A stretch of 64,000 nucleotides of DNA from an uncultured bacterium (GCA_903834785.1 CAILKP010000073.1:62001-126000); one strand, 5' to 3'. Positions 53,746 to 62,726 are shown, numbered from the stretch's first letter. The notes: generated by a model from the sequence alone, not told the origin. Made by a program: numbers and translations.

Positions 53746-54125
53746 ACAGCCAGAACTCCAACCGGCCCGGGTCGGCCCGGCCGGCCGGCCGCCCCAGCAT
53801 CGGGGCGGGTCTCCTTGTGGGCGTTCTCATCGGCATCAGCGGCATGCTCGCCTTCCGCCCTGCGCCGGCAAACGCCACGCTGAACATGATGGATGTCGGC
53901 ACCAGCGGCGACATCACTGCGCTGACGACCGACGGCGGAAGCGATGATGTGCTGATGCTCATCGACCAGCGGGCCGAGCAGTTGCTCGTCTACCACGTAC
54001 GGGCTCAGAACGATCTGCAGTTTGTCCAGCGTTACGCCCTGCGCGAACTGTTCACCAACGGCCGTCTGCAGTTCGGCAGCAAGCCGGTCTCGCCGGCTCC
54101 GGCCAGCACTCCGGGCGGTCGGTAA
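53742..54125 (+). CDS. Small membrane-anchored exported protein, paralog of its neighbour
   Basis: 127 residues from the GTG at 53742, which overlaps the previous stop. One hydrophobic segment (SIGAGLLVGVLIGISGMLAF), then an exported part with DDVLMLIDQRAEQLLVYHV and LRELFTNGRLQF and a Pro/Ala tail. It pairs with the preceding gene, with the same D(Q/S)xxxxxxxxYxV-type core. Probably a two-component exported pair of unknown role. Confidence 0.65.
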   Translation: MNSQNSNRPGSARPAGRPSIGAGLLVGVLIGISGMLAFRPAPANATLNMMDVGTSGDITALTTDGGSDDVLMLIDQRAEQLLVYHVRAQNDLQFVQRYALRELFTNGRLQFGSKPVSPAPASTPGGR

Positions 54126-54143
54126 GGCCCGTCGCGTCGCCGG

Positions 54144-55649
54144 TCAGCCGTTGGCACGGATCTTCGACACCGTCGTCGTGGTGCTGCGGCCGGGAACGAC
54201 ATCAAGCAACTCTACACGGCCCCCGTTTTCGATCACAAAGCGGGCGCCCGGGATCTTGTCCAGGTCGTACTGAGCACCCTTGACCAGCACGTCCGGGTTG
54301 ATCGCCCGGATCAGCGATTCGGGCGTGTCCTCGCTGAAGACCACCACCGCCGAGACACACTCAAGCTCGCCCAGCAGTGCCGCCCGGTCATCCTGCGGAT
54401 AAATCGGCCGCTCCGGACCCTTCAGCCGCCGGACCGAGGCATCATCATTGATGGCCACCACGAGGTAGTCACCCAAGGCGGCGGCCCGCCGCAGCAGGGA
54501 GACATGCCCGGCGTGCAGCACATCAAAGCAGCCGTTGGCCACGACCACGCTGGGCCGCTTGGCGTTCGTGCCCACACCGGCACCGCGCAGCGCCTTGAGC
54601 TCGACAACCAGCTCCTCGAGCGTGCGGTGCTTGCCGGCTGACTGATTCTCACGAGACAGAATGTCGCGGTGGATCGCCGCCAGCGGGATCGGCACCACAC
54701 CAAACTGCTCAACTTCCAGCCCCGCCGCCGCGTTGGCAAAGCGAACCGCATCGAACCAGCTCATGCCATTGGCACGGCCTGCGGCCAATGCCGCCAGAAC
54801 CATGTCGCCAGCGCCGGTCACGTCGTACACATGCCGGGCGACGGTGGGCACCACGCGGGAATCGCCCGTGCGTTCCAGCAGCATGGCTCCTTGCTTGTCC
54901 AGGGTGATCACGGCCGCGTCCAGTTCAAGATCTCGCAGCATGGCCTCGGCCAGCTGGGCGTAGGCCTCCGGCTTGCTGGCATCGCCACTGGGTTTGCCGG
55001 CTGCCAGTTCGGCTTCCGAGCGGTTCGGCGTGATCGTGCTGGCACCGCGGTACCGCGAGTAGTCGCGGATCGCCGCCGGATCGACCAGCACCGGCTTGCC
55101 GGCCTGCCGGGCCAGCGTGATCACCTGCTGGCAGAGGTACGGCGTGCAGACGCCCTTGCTGTAGTCCTCGATGCAAACGACATCGCACGCATCCACCAGT
55201 TTGCGGAACTCTGCAAGCAGCGCATCGGCCGTGGCATCACTGATCGGCTCCCGACTCTCATAGTCAAGCCGGAACATCTTCTGGGCGTGGCGATGCTGGG
55301 CCAGACCGATCAGCGACTGCTTGACCGTTGTCGGACGACCCGCATCCGTGACCACGCCGGAGGCGCCAATGCCGCGTGCCGTCAGTTCGGCCTTCAGTGC
55401 CGTGCCGGCCTCGTCCGTCCCCACAACGCCCAAGGCGTGCACGGTCCCGTGCATGGCGGCCATGTCCAGGCACACGTTCGCAGCTCCGCCCGGCCGCTGC
55501 TCGGTTTGCCGCACCGCCAGCACCGGAACAGGCGCGTCGTTGCACAGTCGGTCGACATCCCCGTGCGTCAGCCGGTCGAGCATGAGATCGCCAACGACCA
55601 CGGCGGTAAAGGGCTTGAAGTGAGCGAGATGATGCAGCAGCGTGGACAT
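54144..55649 (-). CDS. hldE: Bifunctional heptose kinase/adenylyltransferase
   Basis: 501 residues. The N-terminal ribokinase-like domain (VVVGDLMLDRLTHG, QRPGGAANV, TPNRSEAELA, DVTGAGDMVLAALAAG) phosphorylates heptose 7-phosphate. The C-terminal nucleotidyltransferase (ANGCFDVLHAGHVSLL, LKGPERPIYPQDDRA, VLVKGAQYDLDKIPGARF, PGRSTTTTVSKI) transfers AMP to make ADP-heptose for the LPS inner core. Full length, both domains intact. With kdsC and the LptC-like gene it supports LPS production. Confidence 0.95.
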   Translation of the reverse strand: MSTLLHHLAHFKPFTAVVVGDLMLDRLTHGDVDRLCNDAPVPVLAVRQTEQRPGGAANVCLDMAAMHGTVHALGVVGTDEAGTALKAELTARGIGASGVVTDAGRPTTVKQSLIGLAQHRHAQKMFRLDYESREPISDATADALLAEFRKLVDACDVVCIEDYSKGVCTPYLCQQVITLARQAGKPVLVDPAAIRDYSRYRGASTITPNRSEAELAAGKPSGDASKPEAYAQLAEAMLRDLELDAAVITLDKQGAMLLERTGDSRVVPTVARHVYDVTGAGDMVLAALAAGRANGMSWFDAVRFANAAAGLEVEQFGVVPIPLAAIHRDILSRENQSAGKHRTLEELVVELKALRGAGVGTNAKRPSVVVANGCFDVLHAGHVSLLRRAAALGDYLVVAINDDASVRRLKGPERPIYPQDDRAALLGELECVSAVVVFSEDTPESLIRAINPDVLVKGAQYDLDKIPGARFVIENGGRVELLDVVPGRSTTTTVSKIRANG

Positions 55650-55934
55650 GATGGGGTGACGGGCGAGCGTAGAACAGGGTTGCGGCGCCAGATCCGAGGC
55701 GAGCCGTCAATGCGTGGTGTCCGATGGGCGAATGTAGGTCTGCAGGCTATCGGACGTGCATCAAATGCTGGTCTCGCCTTTTTCCTTGCCGGGCCCCGCA
55801 TTTCCGCGCAGACTGTGTACACAGATCCGTCAACGGTCGCTCGACCCGGCGGCGGATCGGCAGGATTCGGCCGCCGCGGCAGGCGTCGCGACACCAACCC
55901 TGCGCCCGCCACCCCTTGCCACGGAAGCTCATCG

Positions 55935-57485
55935 ATGACCGCCAGGACGCTTGTGATTGCCGCCTGCTTTGCCTCGCTGCCGCTGACTTCACTGACCGCG
56001 GCCAGTTCCACCGACCTTGTCTCGCTCGTGTCGAAGCCCGCCTTGGCGGGTGCGGCCGACACGCCGGTGCTCTCTATCCAGCTCGTTGCCGCTTCGGGTG
56101 AGACCAAGCCGCAGACCGATGACTCAGACGGACGTCTCCCCGCGGTGATTTTCCCTCCGGGCTTTGAGGTCCTGCCGATCGACGGCGATGAGTCGTTTAT
56201 CGCGGACTGGTACGTCACGCGGAACAAGCTGGTGCTGGCCGATTCCTCACTGACCGCAGATCCGACCTCGGTGCTCATCCAGTTTGCCGACAACACCCCG
56301 CTGGCCCTTCAGCAGATGACGCTAGATGTCATCTCCGGCCGCGTGATCAACTCCTGGCCGCTGGTGCCCGGCTTGCTGCACGTCGCGATTCCCGGCGATC
56401 CCGACAAGGTGGTGGACTTCCTCAAGCAGTGGGGGGATGCGACCGGTCTAGTCGAGTTTGCGGAGCGTGACCTGTTCTACCGCGTCGGCGCGATCCCCAA
56501 CGACCCGAGCTTCGCGCTTGAGTGGGGGCTGCGCAACACCGGCCAGACGATCAACGGATCTGTCGGCATCAGCGGCGTCGACATCCGCATGAGCACCGCA
56601 TGGGACACCATCCGCGGCTCGAGCACCTTTGTGGTGGGCATGTGCGACACCGGAATCCGTCGCTTCCACGATGATCTGTACTCCAACATGTGGGTCAACT
56701 CAGTGGACATCGCCGGAAACACCATTGACGAGGACCGCAACGGCGTGGTCAATGACACCTGGGGCTGGGACTTCTGGAACAACGATCGCGACCCGACGGA
56801 TGACAACGGCCACGGCACCCATATCGCCGGTACTGTCGGGGCCGTCGGTAACAACAGCCGCGGCGTCAGCGGCGTCTGCCAGACCGTCCGCATGGCCGCC
56901 ATCAAGATCGCTTCCGCGACGGGCAGCCTGTCTACAACCACAGCCATCAGCAGCATCAACTACTGCGTCGCCACCCGCATCAAGGTCAGCAATCACAGTT
57001 GGGGCGGCCCCGGCTTCAGTCAGTCACTGTCTAACGCCATCAGTGCCGCCCGCACCGCCGGGCACCTGCTCGTGTGCGCTGCCGGCAACGGCGGGTCCGA
57101 TGCCCGCGGCGACAACAACGACACCCTGCCGACCTACCCGGCGAGCTACAACTTCGACAACGTCATCTCTGTCGCAGCGGTCGACAACCGTGGGGCATTG
57201 GCCGGCTTCAGCAACTTCGGCCCGACCTCGGTGGATTTCGCCGCTCCGGGCGTGAACATCATCAGCACCTGGTTCACCAGCAACACCGCGTACGTCTACC
57301 TCAACGGGACGTCCATGGCCACCCCGCACGCGACCGGTGTTGCCTCGCTGGTCGCGATGCGCTACCCGACCTGGACCCCCGGTCAGATCCGCGCCCGTCT
57401 GATCAGTTCCTCTCGCCCGCTGCCCGCCCTGACCGGCAAGTGCGTCAGCGGTGGCATGCTCAACGCGACGGCCGCGGTTCAGTAA
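55935..57485 (+). CDS. Secreted subtilisin-family (S8) serine protease
   Basis: 516 residues from the ATG at 55935 with GGAAG upstream; the frame is open much further 5' but only this start gives a signal peptide (MTARTLVIAACFASLPLTSL). A ~150-residue propeptide-like region precedes the catalytic domain. The triad is complete: Asp238 in VVGMCDTGIR, His293 in DNGHGTHIAGTVGA and Ser460 in LNGTSMATPHATGVASL, with the oxyanion Asn in CAAGNGG. The protein ends after the catalytic domain with no dockerin or PEP-CTERM tail, unlike its surface-protein neighbours. Probably extracellular. Confidence 0.93.
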   Translation: MTARTLVIAACFASLPLTSLTAASSTDLVSLVSKPALAGAADTPVLSIQLVAASGETKPQTDDSDGRLPAVIFPPGFEVLPIDGDESFIADWYVTRNKLVLADSSLTADPTSVLIQFADNTPLALQQMTLDVISGRVINSWPLVPGLLHVAIPGDPDKVVDFLKQWGDATGLVEFAERDLFYRVGAIPNDPSFALEWGLRNTGQTINGSVGISGVDIRMSTAWDTIRGSSTFVVGMCDTGIRRFHDDLYSNMWVNSVDIAGNTIDEDRNGVVNDTWGWDFWNNDRDPTDDNGHGTHIAGTVGAVGNNSRGVSGVCQTVRMAAIKIASATGSLSTTTAISSINYCVATRIKVSNHSWGGPGFSQSLSNAISAARTAGHLLVCAAGNGGSDARGDNNDTLPTYPASYNFDNVISVAAVDNRGALAGFSNFGPTSVDFAAPGVNIISTWFTSNTAYVYLNGTSMATPHATGVASLVAMRYPTWTPGQIRARLISSSRPLPALTGKCVSGGMLNATAAVQ

Positions 57486-57535
57486 GCCGGCCGCGACGAC
57501 CGCTGGCCGCGCAAATCGGCATTCCTGAAACAAAG

Positions 57536-57569
57536 AAGCGGTCGTGACACCAGGTGTCACGACCGCTTT
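57536..57569. terminator. Bidirectional terminator between protease and plsX
   Basis: A 15-bp perfect inverted repeat with a 3-base loop (AAGCGGTCGTGACAC, CAG, GTGTCACGACCGCTT) lies between convergent genes. T-rich sequence follows on both strands (TTTGATTT on plus, CTTCTTTG on minus). Confidence 0.88.
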
Positions 57570-57603
57570 GATTTACAGGAGTTGGCCTGTCCGGTCAGAC
57601 CGC

Positions 57604-58659
57604 TCAGTTCGCGGTGGTCGCAGCCAGGTCGGCGGCCATCTGCTTCTCGACTTCGGCGATGCGGGCCACGATCGCGTCGTTGATGCCCGACTTGACGAAC
57701 TTGCGGCACTGCTTGAGGGCGGCGCGGATGCTCTTGGCCTCCGATGAGCCGTGCGCGATCAGGCAGATGCCCGCGACGCCAAGCAGCGGTGCGCCGCCGT
57801 GCTCGTGGTAGTCGTTCTTCTCGAACATGTTCTTGAAGATCGGCTCCAGACGCAGCATCAGGTCCGGGTCGGCATCGATGACTTCCTGGCAGATGCCCTT
57901 GATGAGGTTTGAGGCCATGCCCTCAGCCATCTTCAGCAGGGTGTTGCCCACCAGGCCGTCAGTGACAACCACATCGCAGATGCCGCTGAACAGGTCGCGG
58001 CCCTCGACATAACCCACGTAGTTGATACCCGGCGTCTTCTTGAGCAACTCGTGAGTCGCGCGGATCAGATCCGTGCCCTTGCCCTCTTCCGAGCCGATGT
58101 TGATCAGGCCGATCCGCGGATCAGTCTTCTTGTTGAGCTGGCGGGCCACCGTGTCGCCCATCAGGGCGTACTGGTGCAGGTGGGTCGGGCGGGGTTCCGG
58201 GTTCGCACCCGCGTCGCAGAGCTCGACCGGCCCGTGGAAGGTCGGGATCGTCACGACAATACCCGGGCGGTGCACGCCCGGCAGACGCCGCATGAACCGC
58301 GTCGCCGCAGCCACGCACGCGCCGGTGTTGCCGGCCGAGACCACCGCATCGCACTTGATCTTGCTGACCGAGTCGCCGTCCGGCGAGCCCAGTTCCGCCA
58401 TCCGCACGATGGAGCTGTTACGCTTGCTGCGCGTTGCCTCCACCGGGGACTCATCCATGCCGATGACCTCGGTGGTGTGAACGATCACCAGCCGGGGATC
58501 CTTCACGCCCGCCTCAGCCAGCCAGTCCTTCATGTACGGCTCATCGCCGATGAGGATGAGCTGCTCATCGGGCGCCATGTCCTGGATCGCCTGAACACAG
58601 CCCTTAAGGATCGCATCGGGCGCGTGGTCGCCGCCCATCACGTCAACTGCCAGACGCAT
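57604..58659 (-). CDS. plsX: Phosphate acyltransferase PlsX
   Basis: 351 residues with GGTGGAA before the ATG. It converts acyl-ACP to acyl-phosphate for phospholipid synthesis. Family marks are the start MRLAVDVMGGDHAPDAILKGC, SAGNTGACVAAATRFMRRL, PTFHGPVELCDAGANPEPRPTHL (given in part), NIGSEEGKGTDLIRATHELL, CDVVVTDGLVGNTLLKMAEG and GGAPLLGVAGICLIAHGSS. It lies downstream of rpmF, the conserved bacterial rpmF-plsX order. Confidence 0.95.
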   Translation of the reverse strand: MRLAVDVMGGDHAPDAILKGCVQAIQDMAPDEQLILIGDEPYMKDWLAEAGVKDPRLVIVHTTEVIGMDESPVEATRSKRNSSIVRMAELGSPDGDSVSKIKCDAVVSAGNTGACVAAATRFMRRLPGVHRPGIVVTIPTFHGPVELCDAGANPEPRPTHLHQYALMGDTVARQLNKKTDPRIGLINIGSEEGKGTDLIRATHELLKKTPGINYVGYVEGRDLFSGICDVVVTDGLVGNTLLKMAEGMASNLIKGICQEVIDADPDLMLRLEPIFKNMFEKNDYHEHGGAPLLGVAGICLIAHGSSEAKSIRAALKQCRKFVKSGINDAIVARIAEVEKQMAADLAATTAN

Positions 58660-58781
58660 GGTTCCACCAATCTGGAAGGGTGAGCCGCGACCTGGCGCAG
58701 CACACGGGGTTCAGCGTGATCGTCAACAGCACACAACGGCAAGTCCGCACGCCGGTTACGACGCGCTAGACCGCGGCAGGA

Positions 58782-59003
58782 TCAGCCGTTGCCCTTGGTC
58801 TTCTTCTTCTTGGGAGCGCCGATGCCCAGCTTCGGCACCGAGACCTTCAGGCCCGGACGGACGTAGCCCGACTCGGCCGCGGCACGGTGGTGCTGCTTCG
58901 GCATGCCCGAAACCGGGTCCTGGCCCACGGTGATGGGGGTCAGGGCGTGGTGGGCGCGGCGGCGGCGAGTACGGCCGTAAGAGATTTTTTGGACGGGATT
59001 CAT
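58782..59003 (-). CDS. rpmF: 50S ribosomal protein L32
   Basis: 73 residues. The start MNPVQKISYGRTRRRRAHHAL and a C-terminal VPKLGIGAPKKKKTKG give a basic L32-like protein. The usual Cys ladder is absent and HHRAAAESGYV stands in the central region, so it is the zinc-free form. It precedes plsX by 122 bp, the conserved order. Slightly longer than the usual 55-60 residues because of the basic tail. Confidence 0.88.
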   Translation of the reverse strand: MNPVQKISYGRTRRRRAHHALTPITVGQDPVSGMPKQHHRAAAESGYVRPGLKVSVPKLGIGAPKKKKTKGNG

Positions 59004-59285
59004 GGCCAGTTCCTATGGTGCACTTCCGTGCCGTCGCCCCAATGGGGCCAACCCGACGACGGAGGTCCTGCAGCACCGCGGATCAGTTGCAAACCGGCTG
59101 GCCAACGGCCTGACCGACGATCCAGAAGCGGGCGATGCACAGGGAGGGAAGGTTAGAGGGGTGGACGGGTGCTGGCAAGTTGGCGCTTCACATTTGCCCC
59201 ACACCCCCGCCCATACTCCGCATCCCAGCAGCCTGCCCGTCCAGCCGTCGGGGGCTCCCGTCCACGCTCCAAACCCGGCGCGCAT

Positions 59286-59313
59286 TTGAGGCAAATATTG
59301 GAATTTGCCTCAA
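59286..59313. promoter_or_regulatory. Operator-like palindrome over the tRNA-Lys -35
   Basis: Perfect 11-bp arms, TTGAGGCAAAT and ATTTGCCTCAA, flank a 6-base spacer. The arms cover the -35 hexamer of the tRNA promoter, the typical place for a repressor site. No regulator gene is adjacent. A stem in DNA or RNA is the alternative. Confidence 0.6.
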
Positions 59314-59327
59314 GGTCCGGGTAGAAT
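59298..59327 (+). promoter_or_regulatory. Sigma-70-type promoter of tRNA-Lys
   Basis: -35 TTGGAA (59298-59303) and -10 TAGAAT (59322-59327) with 18-base spacing. Predicted start is about 25 bases before the mature tRNA. Confidence 0.6.
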
Positions 59328-59357
59328 CCTCTCCACGGTCGGTAACCCCGGCCCAAC

Positions 59358-59430
<73 letters not shown>

Positions 59431-59439
59431 TTGTGAATG

Positions 59440-59466
59440 AAGCTCCGGTCTTCCGGAGCTTTTTTC
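59440..59466 (+). terminator. Terminator of tRNA-Lys
   Basis: Stem AAGCTCCGG with CCGGAGCTT and a 4-base loop, followed by a T-run, just after the tRNA. Confidence 0.92.
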
Positions 59467-59495
59467 ATGCTCACCTCAAAACAGTTCTCGGACCA

Positions 59496-60041
59496 TCAAT
59501 CCCCGCGTGCCTCGCCTCGCCGGTCGAGCACCAACTCGTAACGGTCCAGCGTGCCATCCTCCGGGTCCTCGCGCGTTCCCACAAACTCCAGCCCGTTCTT
59601 GCGTAGCACGCCGCCGCTGGCGGGGTCGCCAGCCAGCGTGTGGGCGACCAATCGTCGGACATCCGGGCGGTGTGCGATCTGTGCCCGCATCGCCGCGACC
59701 GCCTCCGTGGCGTAGCCGCGTCGGTGCTGGCTGCTCACCACGGAGTAGCCGAATTCCAGCGTGCCTTCAGGGTCCGGCGGCCCTTTAAAACCCACCGTAC
59801 CGATGATCAGCCCTTGCTGCCGCAGCGTGATGTACCACGGCCGCGTGTCGGCCTGCTCCGGCATCGCCCGCATCATGCCCAGAATCCACTCGATCGGACC
59901 GGGTCCCCAGTGCAGTGGCGGCCAGTCCGCCGCAACGGTCAGCTTCAGGGTCTGCCCCAAGTGCGACGGCCCGATCAGTTCGGCCTCCATCGCATGCTCA
60001 TCGGCCTGCACCAGAATCAGCCGCTCCGTGTCCAGCTTCAT
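59496..60041 (-). CDS. GNAT-family acetyltransferase (RimJ-like)
   Basis: 181 residues from the ATG at 60041, overlapping the lgt stop (ATGA), so it is coupled to lgt. The start MKLDTERLILVQAD, the acetyl-CoA loop (SSQHRRGYATEAVAAM, a variant of R/QxxGxG/A), GTVGFKG, and the C-terminal NGLEFVGT match the RimJ/RimL GNAT group. The substrate is unknown. Translational coupling to lgt hints at envelope or lipoprotein work, but that is weak evidence. Confidence 0.85.
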   Translation of the reverse strand: MKLDTERLILVQADEHAMEAELIGPSHLGQTLKLTVAADWPPLHWGPGPIEWILGMMRAMPEQADTRPWYITLRQQGLIIGTVGFKGPPDPEGTLEFGYSVVSSQHRRGYATEAVAAMRAQIAHRPDVRRLVAHTLAGDPASGGVLRKNGLEFVGTREDPEDGTLDRYELVLDRRGEARGD

Positions 60042-61180
60042 CGGCCACCCTCGGCAGGCTTGAGATCTGAGCCACCGGCTTGCCGTGCTCGCAGGCAATA
60101 CACCAGGAACACCAGCCCCAGCACCACCATGCCCACGGAGAACCACTGCCCGCGCGACAGGCCGATGATCCGTCCCGCATCGCCGAACTGCGCATCGGGC
60201 AGCCGCCACAACTCAGTGACAATCCGCAGCACGCCGTAGACGACCAGCCAGACACTCGCCGTCACCCCCGCCCGCCCGCGATACAGCAGCCAGCACACCC
60301 AGGCCACCGCACCCAGCACCAGGCCCTCTGCCGCGGCCTGATAGAGCTGCGAGGGATGCCGGCTTGACAGCAGCGGGATCAACTGCTCCCGATACGCCCC
60401 CGGACGCTCCAGAATCCACCGCAGTGCATCAGTCCAGCTCGCCGTCGGTCCGAGCGTCTGCATCGCACTGACCACCAGTTTGTTCAGCGCGAGCTGCTGG
60501 TCAACCGTCAGTGCCGGCGTGTGGCTCAGCGACTCGCGCATCAGCACATCCGTGCTGCCCGGTGGCAGCAAGTCGCGAGCGGCAAGACCCTTCCAGCCCA
60601 GCAGCTCCTGCGGGAACTGCACCGACCAGGCCGGTCCGGGCGTGCCCGGGGGCGAGACAATCTTGCCCAGCAGTTCGCCGTTGACGAAGTTGGCAATCCG
60701 TCCGAGCAGCAGGCCGAAGGGCGCGGTGATCGCCAGTCCGTCAAGCACATGGGCCACACTGCACCGACCGATCACGACAGTCTCGCCCGTCTCCGTCTGT
60801 TCCTTCCAGCCGCGGCTGATCCGCCAGGCCGCCAGCACGCAGCCGATCATCGCAAAGTGCGAGGCCATCCCGCCCTTGTTGATCGCCAGCACGCCCCAGA
60901 ACGGCGCCGCCGAGGTAAACGAGGTCAGCAGGTAGGGCTCGTAGAAAATGCAGTAGCCCAGCCGCCCGCCCGCCAGCGTCGCGAACACCAGCCACATCAG
61001 GGCATCGGAAACCCGATCCGCCGGAATCATGATCTTGCCGCGGCGAGCCAGCTGATACAGCACCATCCAGGCGATGATGAACCCCGCGACATACGACAGC
61101 CCGTACCAGCGGATCGCCCAGTCGCCACTGATGCGAAGCACGATGGAATCAAAGTCGTGGAAGTAGCTCGCCAGTGTCAC
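60038..61180 (-). CDS. lgt: Prolipoprotein diacylglyceryl transferase
   Basis: About 380 residues from a GTG at 61180 (a TTG at 61231 would add 17). It transfers diacylglycerol to the lipobox Cys of prolipoproteins in the inner membrane. Visible are the N-terminal IRWYGLSYVAGF, GGMASHFAMIGC, the signature GRIANFVNGELLG and SRHPSQLYQAAAEGLVL, and multiple membrane segments. It is longer than the usual ~290 because about 120 residues lie between the signature and the SRHPSQ motif, where E. coli has about 60. Coupled to the downstream GNAT gene. Confidence 0.93.
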   Translation of the reverse strand: MTLASYFHDFDSIVLRISGDWAIRWYGLSYVAGFIIAWMVLYQLARRGKIMIPADRVSDALMWLVFATLAGGRLGYCIFYEPYLLTSFTSAAPFWGVLAINKGGMASHFAMIGCVLAAWRISRGWKEQTETGETVVIGRCSVAHVLDGLAITAPFGLLLGRIANFVNGELLGKIVSPPGTPGPAWSVQFPQELLGWKGLAARDLLPPGSTDVLMRESLSHTPALTVDQQLALNKLVVSAMQTLGPTASWTDALRWILERPGAYREQLIPLLSSRHPSQLYQAAAEGLVLGAVAWVCWLLYRGRAGVTASVWLVVYGVLRIVTELWRLPDAQFGDAGRIIGLSRGQWFSVGMVVLGLVFLVYCLRARQAGGSDLKPAEGGR

Positions 61181-61272
61181 GTGTGTTTCGGCCTGCAAAG
61201 GAGGATCAGAAGTCGGTTCCGGTCGGGCCAATGGGCTGGCCCGCCGCCGGGAGGATACGGCCCGTCAAACAC

Positions 61273-61302
61273 AGAACGGTGCGGCAGGGGCCGCACCGTT
61301 CT
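61273..61302 (-). terminator. Terminator after DUF6263-like gene
   Basis: A 13-bp stem (AGAACGGTGCGGC with GCCGCACCGTTCT) and a 4-base loop downstream of the minus-strand gene at 61348, followed on the minus strand by TGTGTTTG. It separates that gene from lgt. Confidence 0.75.
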
Positions 61303-61347
61303 TGTGCTTGGATCTCGATTGTTTGACTCGCCGGTCGCGAGCCTTAC

Positions 61348-62631
61348 TCAGTTCTTCGGCTCGGCCTTGGCCGGGGCAGCAGGTGCTGCCGGCGCGGCTG
61401 GTGCCGGCTTCGGGGCTTCGGGCTTCGGCGCATCGGCCTTGGGCGCTTCTGCCTTCGGTGCATCTGCCTGGGGGGCATCGGCCTTCGGTGCCTCCGGCTT
61501 CGGGGCTTCCTTCTTCGGCTTCGCAGCGCCCACCGCCGTCTTGGTCTTGAGCGTCTGCGTCATCGTCTGCTTGCCATCCATGCCCATGCCCGGAGGTGCT
61601 TCGATGCCGATCTTGACAACCATGGTCGTGTCATTGACCGAGGTGGTCGCCAGCGGCTTGCTGAGCACCACGGACTGTGAGCCCGAACCGGTGATCGTCA
61701 GGCTCTCCAGTTCGGCCTTCACGCCCGGCGGCATGCCGGGAAGCTGCCCCTCCTGCTTGGGCGAGCCGCCGGAAATGCCGATGGTCATCGGCATCTCCTC
61801 ACCCTTGAGTTCACCCGCGGTGATTTCGAACACCGCCGTCTGCGTGATGCCGTTGCTCACGGTCGTCGTCGAGACCTGCCAGCGGGCGCCCGTACCCACC
61901 GCCTCGGTCGGCAGCGTTGCGCCCAGCACGCTCATGGATGAAGCGGTCTGCTCAATCTGCTGCTTGAGCATGTCGTCCGCCCCGGCCGGAACGGCAAACA
62001 CGGCATCGGTGATCTCGCCGCGGTCGCTCACGTTGGCGGTTCCCTTGACACCGACCATTGCGCCCACCACGCGGCTGACCATGTCAACCACCATCGGGTT
62101 CATGCCGTCCTTGGCGCTGACATCCGTGCCGACAATCTCCATGCTCAGCTTGGCCTGCTCACCGGCGACATCCGTCACAATGAACTTCATGGTCATGACC
62201 ATGCTCGGCAGGACGATCGGCGGACGCTTCATCGCACCGAGCTCCTGGGACTGCTCCAGGTCCGTGGTCATCTCAATGACCTGCTCCGTGCCCTTGGCCA
62301 GCTTCAGCCGCAGTTGCTGCCGCGGCTCCTTGCCGGCATCGATCAGCTTGATGACCGGCTTGCTGGAAGCCGGGGCCGCCGGGGCTGCAGGTGCCGCAGG
62401 CGCGGCGGGTGCAGCCGGAGCGGCGGGCGCGGCCGGAGCCGCAGGTGTTGCGGGTGCGGCAGGAGCTGCGGGTGCCGCCGGAGCCGGAGCCGCGGGAGCC
62501 GGTGCCGTCGCCGGCTTGGCGATAGCCGCTGCGTTGAGCAAGCATGCCGCCGAGACCGCGATGCCGGCGACAAGTTGCCGGGCGGTGGGGCGGGGCAGGA
62601 CGGCGGTCGATCGCGTGAGGCGTGTGTGCAT
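61348..62631 (-). CDS. DUF6263-like exported protein with Ala/Pro repeats
   Basis: 427 residues from the ATG at 62631, preceded by AAGGAA. A signal peptide (ending AAAIAKP region near residue 36) is followed by ~50 residues of AAPAAP repeats, then a ~270-residue domain of beta type (GTEQVIEMTTDL, AKLSMEIVGTDV, LGATLPTEAVGTGARWQVST) that resembles DUF6263 proteins, and a C-terminal KxEAPKADAPK repeat tail. Its C-terminal half shares ATLPTEAVGTGARWQV with FPEQEIGVGACWQIEE of the next gene, so the two look paralogous. Function unknown. Confidence 0.72.
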   Translation of the reverse strand: MHTRLTRSTAVLPRPTARQLVAGIAVSAACLLNAAAIAKPATAPAPAAPAPAAPAAPAAPATPAAPAAPAAPAAPAAPAAPAAPAAPASSKPVIKLIDAGKEPRQQLRLKLAKGTEQVIEMTTDLEQSQELGAMKRPPIVLPSMVMTMKFIVTDVAGEQAKLSMEIVGTDVSAKDGMNPMVVDMVSRVVGAMVGVKGTANVSDRGEITDAVFAVPAGADDMLKQQIEQTASSMSVLGATLPTEAVGTGARWQVSTTTVSNGITQTAVFEITAGELKGEEMPMTIGISGGSPKQEGQLPGMPPGVKAELESLTITGSGSQSVVLSKPLATTSVNDTTMVVKIGIEAPPGMGMDGKQTMTQTLKTKTAVGAAKPKKEAPKPEAPKADAPQADAPKAEAPKADAPKPEAPKPAPAAPAAPAAPAKAEPKN

Positions 62632-62700
62632 CGGCAGTTCCTTCGGACTCTCGCGGCTGCGGGCGTTGCCAGCCGCTGAAATGAGTGAAAAATCAACACA

Positions 62701-62726
62701 AACGGCCCGGACAACGCCGGGCCGTT
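62701..62726 (-). terminator. Terminator between the two DUF6263-like genes
   Basis: A 10-bp stem (AACGGCCCGG with CCGGGCCGTT) and a 6-base loop lie downstream of the gene at 62830. On the minus strand TTGTGTTGATTTTTC follows. Confidence 0.7.

Larger units (their letters stand above)
59004..59357 (+). other. Intergenic region with tRNA-Lys promoter
   Basis: 354 bp between the divergent rpmF (-) and tRNA-Lys (+). The stretch to about 59280 shows nothing I can name. From 59286 there is a palindrome and a sigma-70-like promoter driving the tRNA. The rpmF promoter should also lie here but is not evident. Confidence 0.6.

Noticed and set aside
55813-55824. 12-base perfect palindrome CTGTGTACACAG upstream of the subtilase
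   Set aside because: It may be an operator, but a single 12-base palindrome this far (about 110 bases) from the start without a promoter is weak evidence.
54669-55934. Upstream extension of the subtilase frame over hldE
   Set aside because: It lies opposite the clear hldE gene, and the subtilase has its own ribosome site and signal peptide at 55935.
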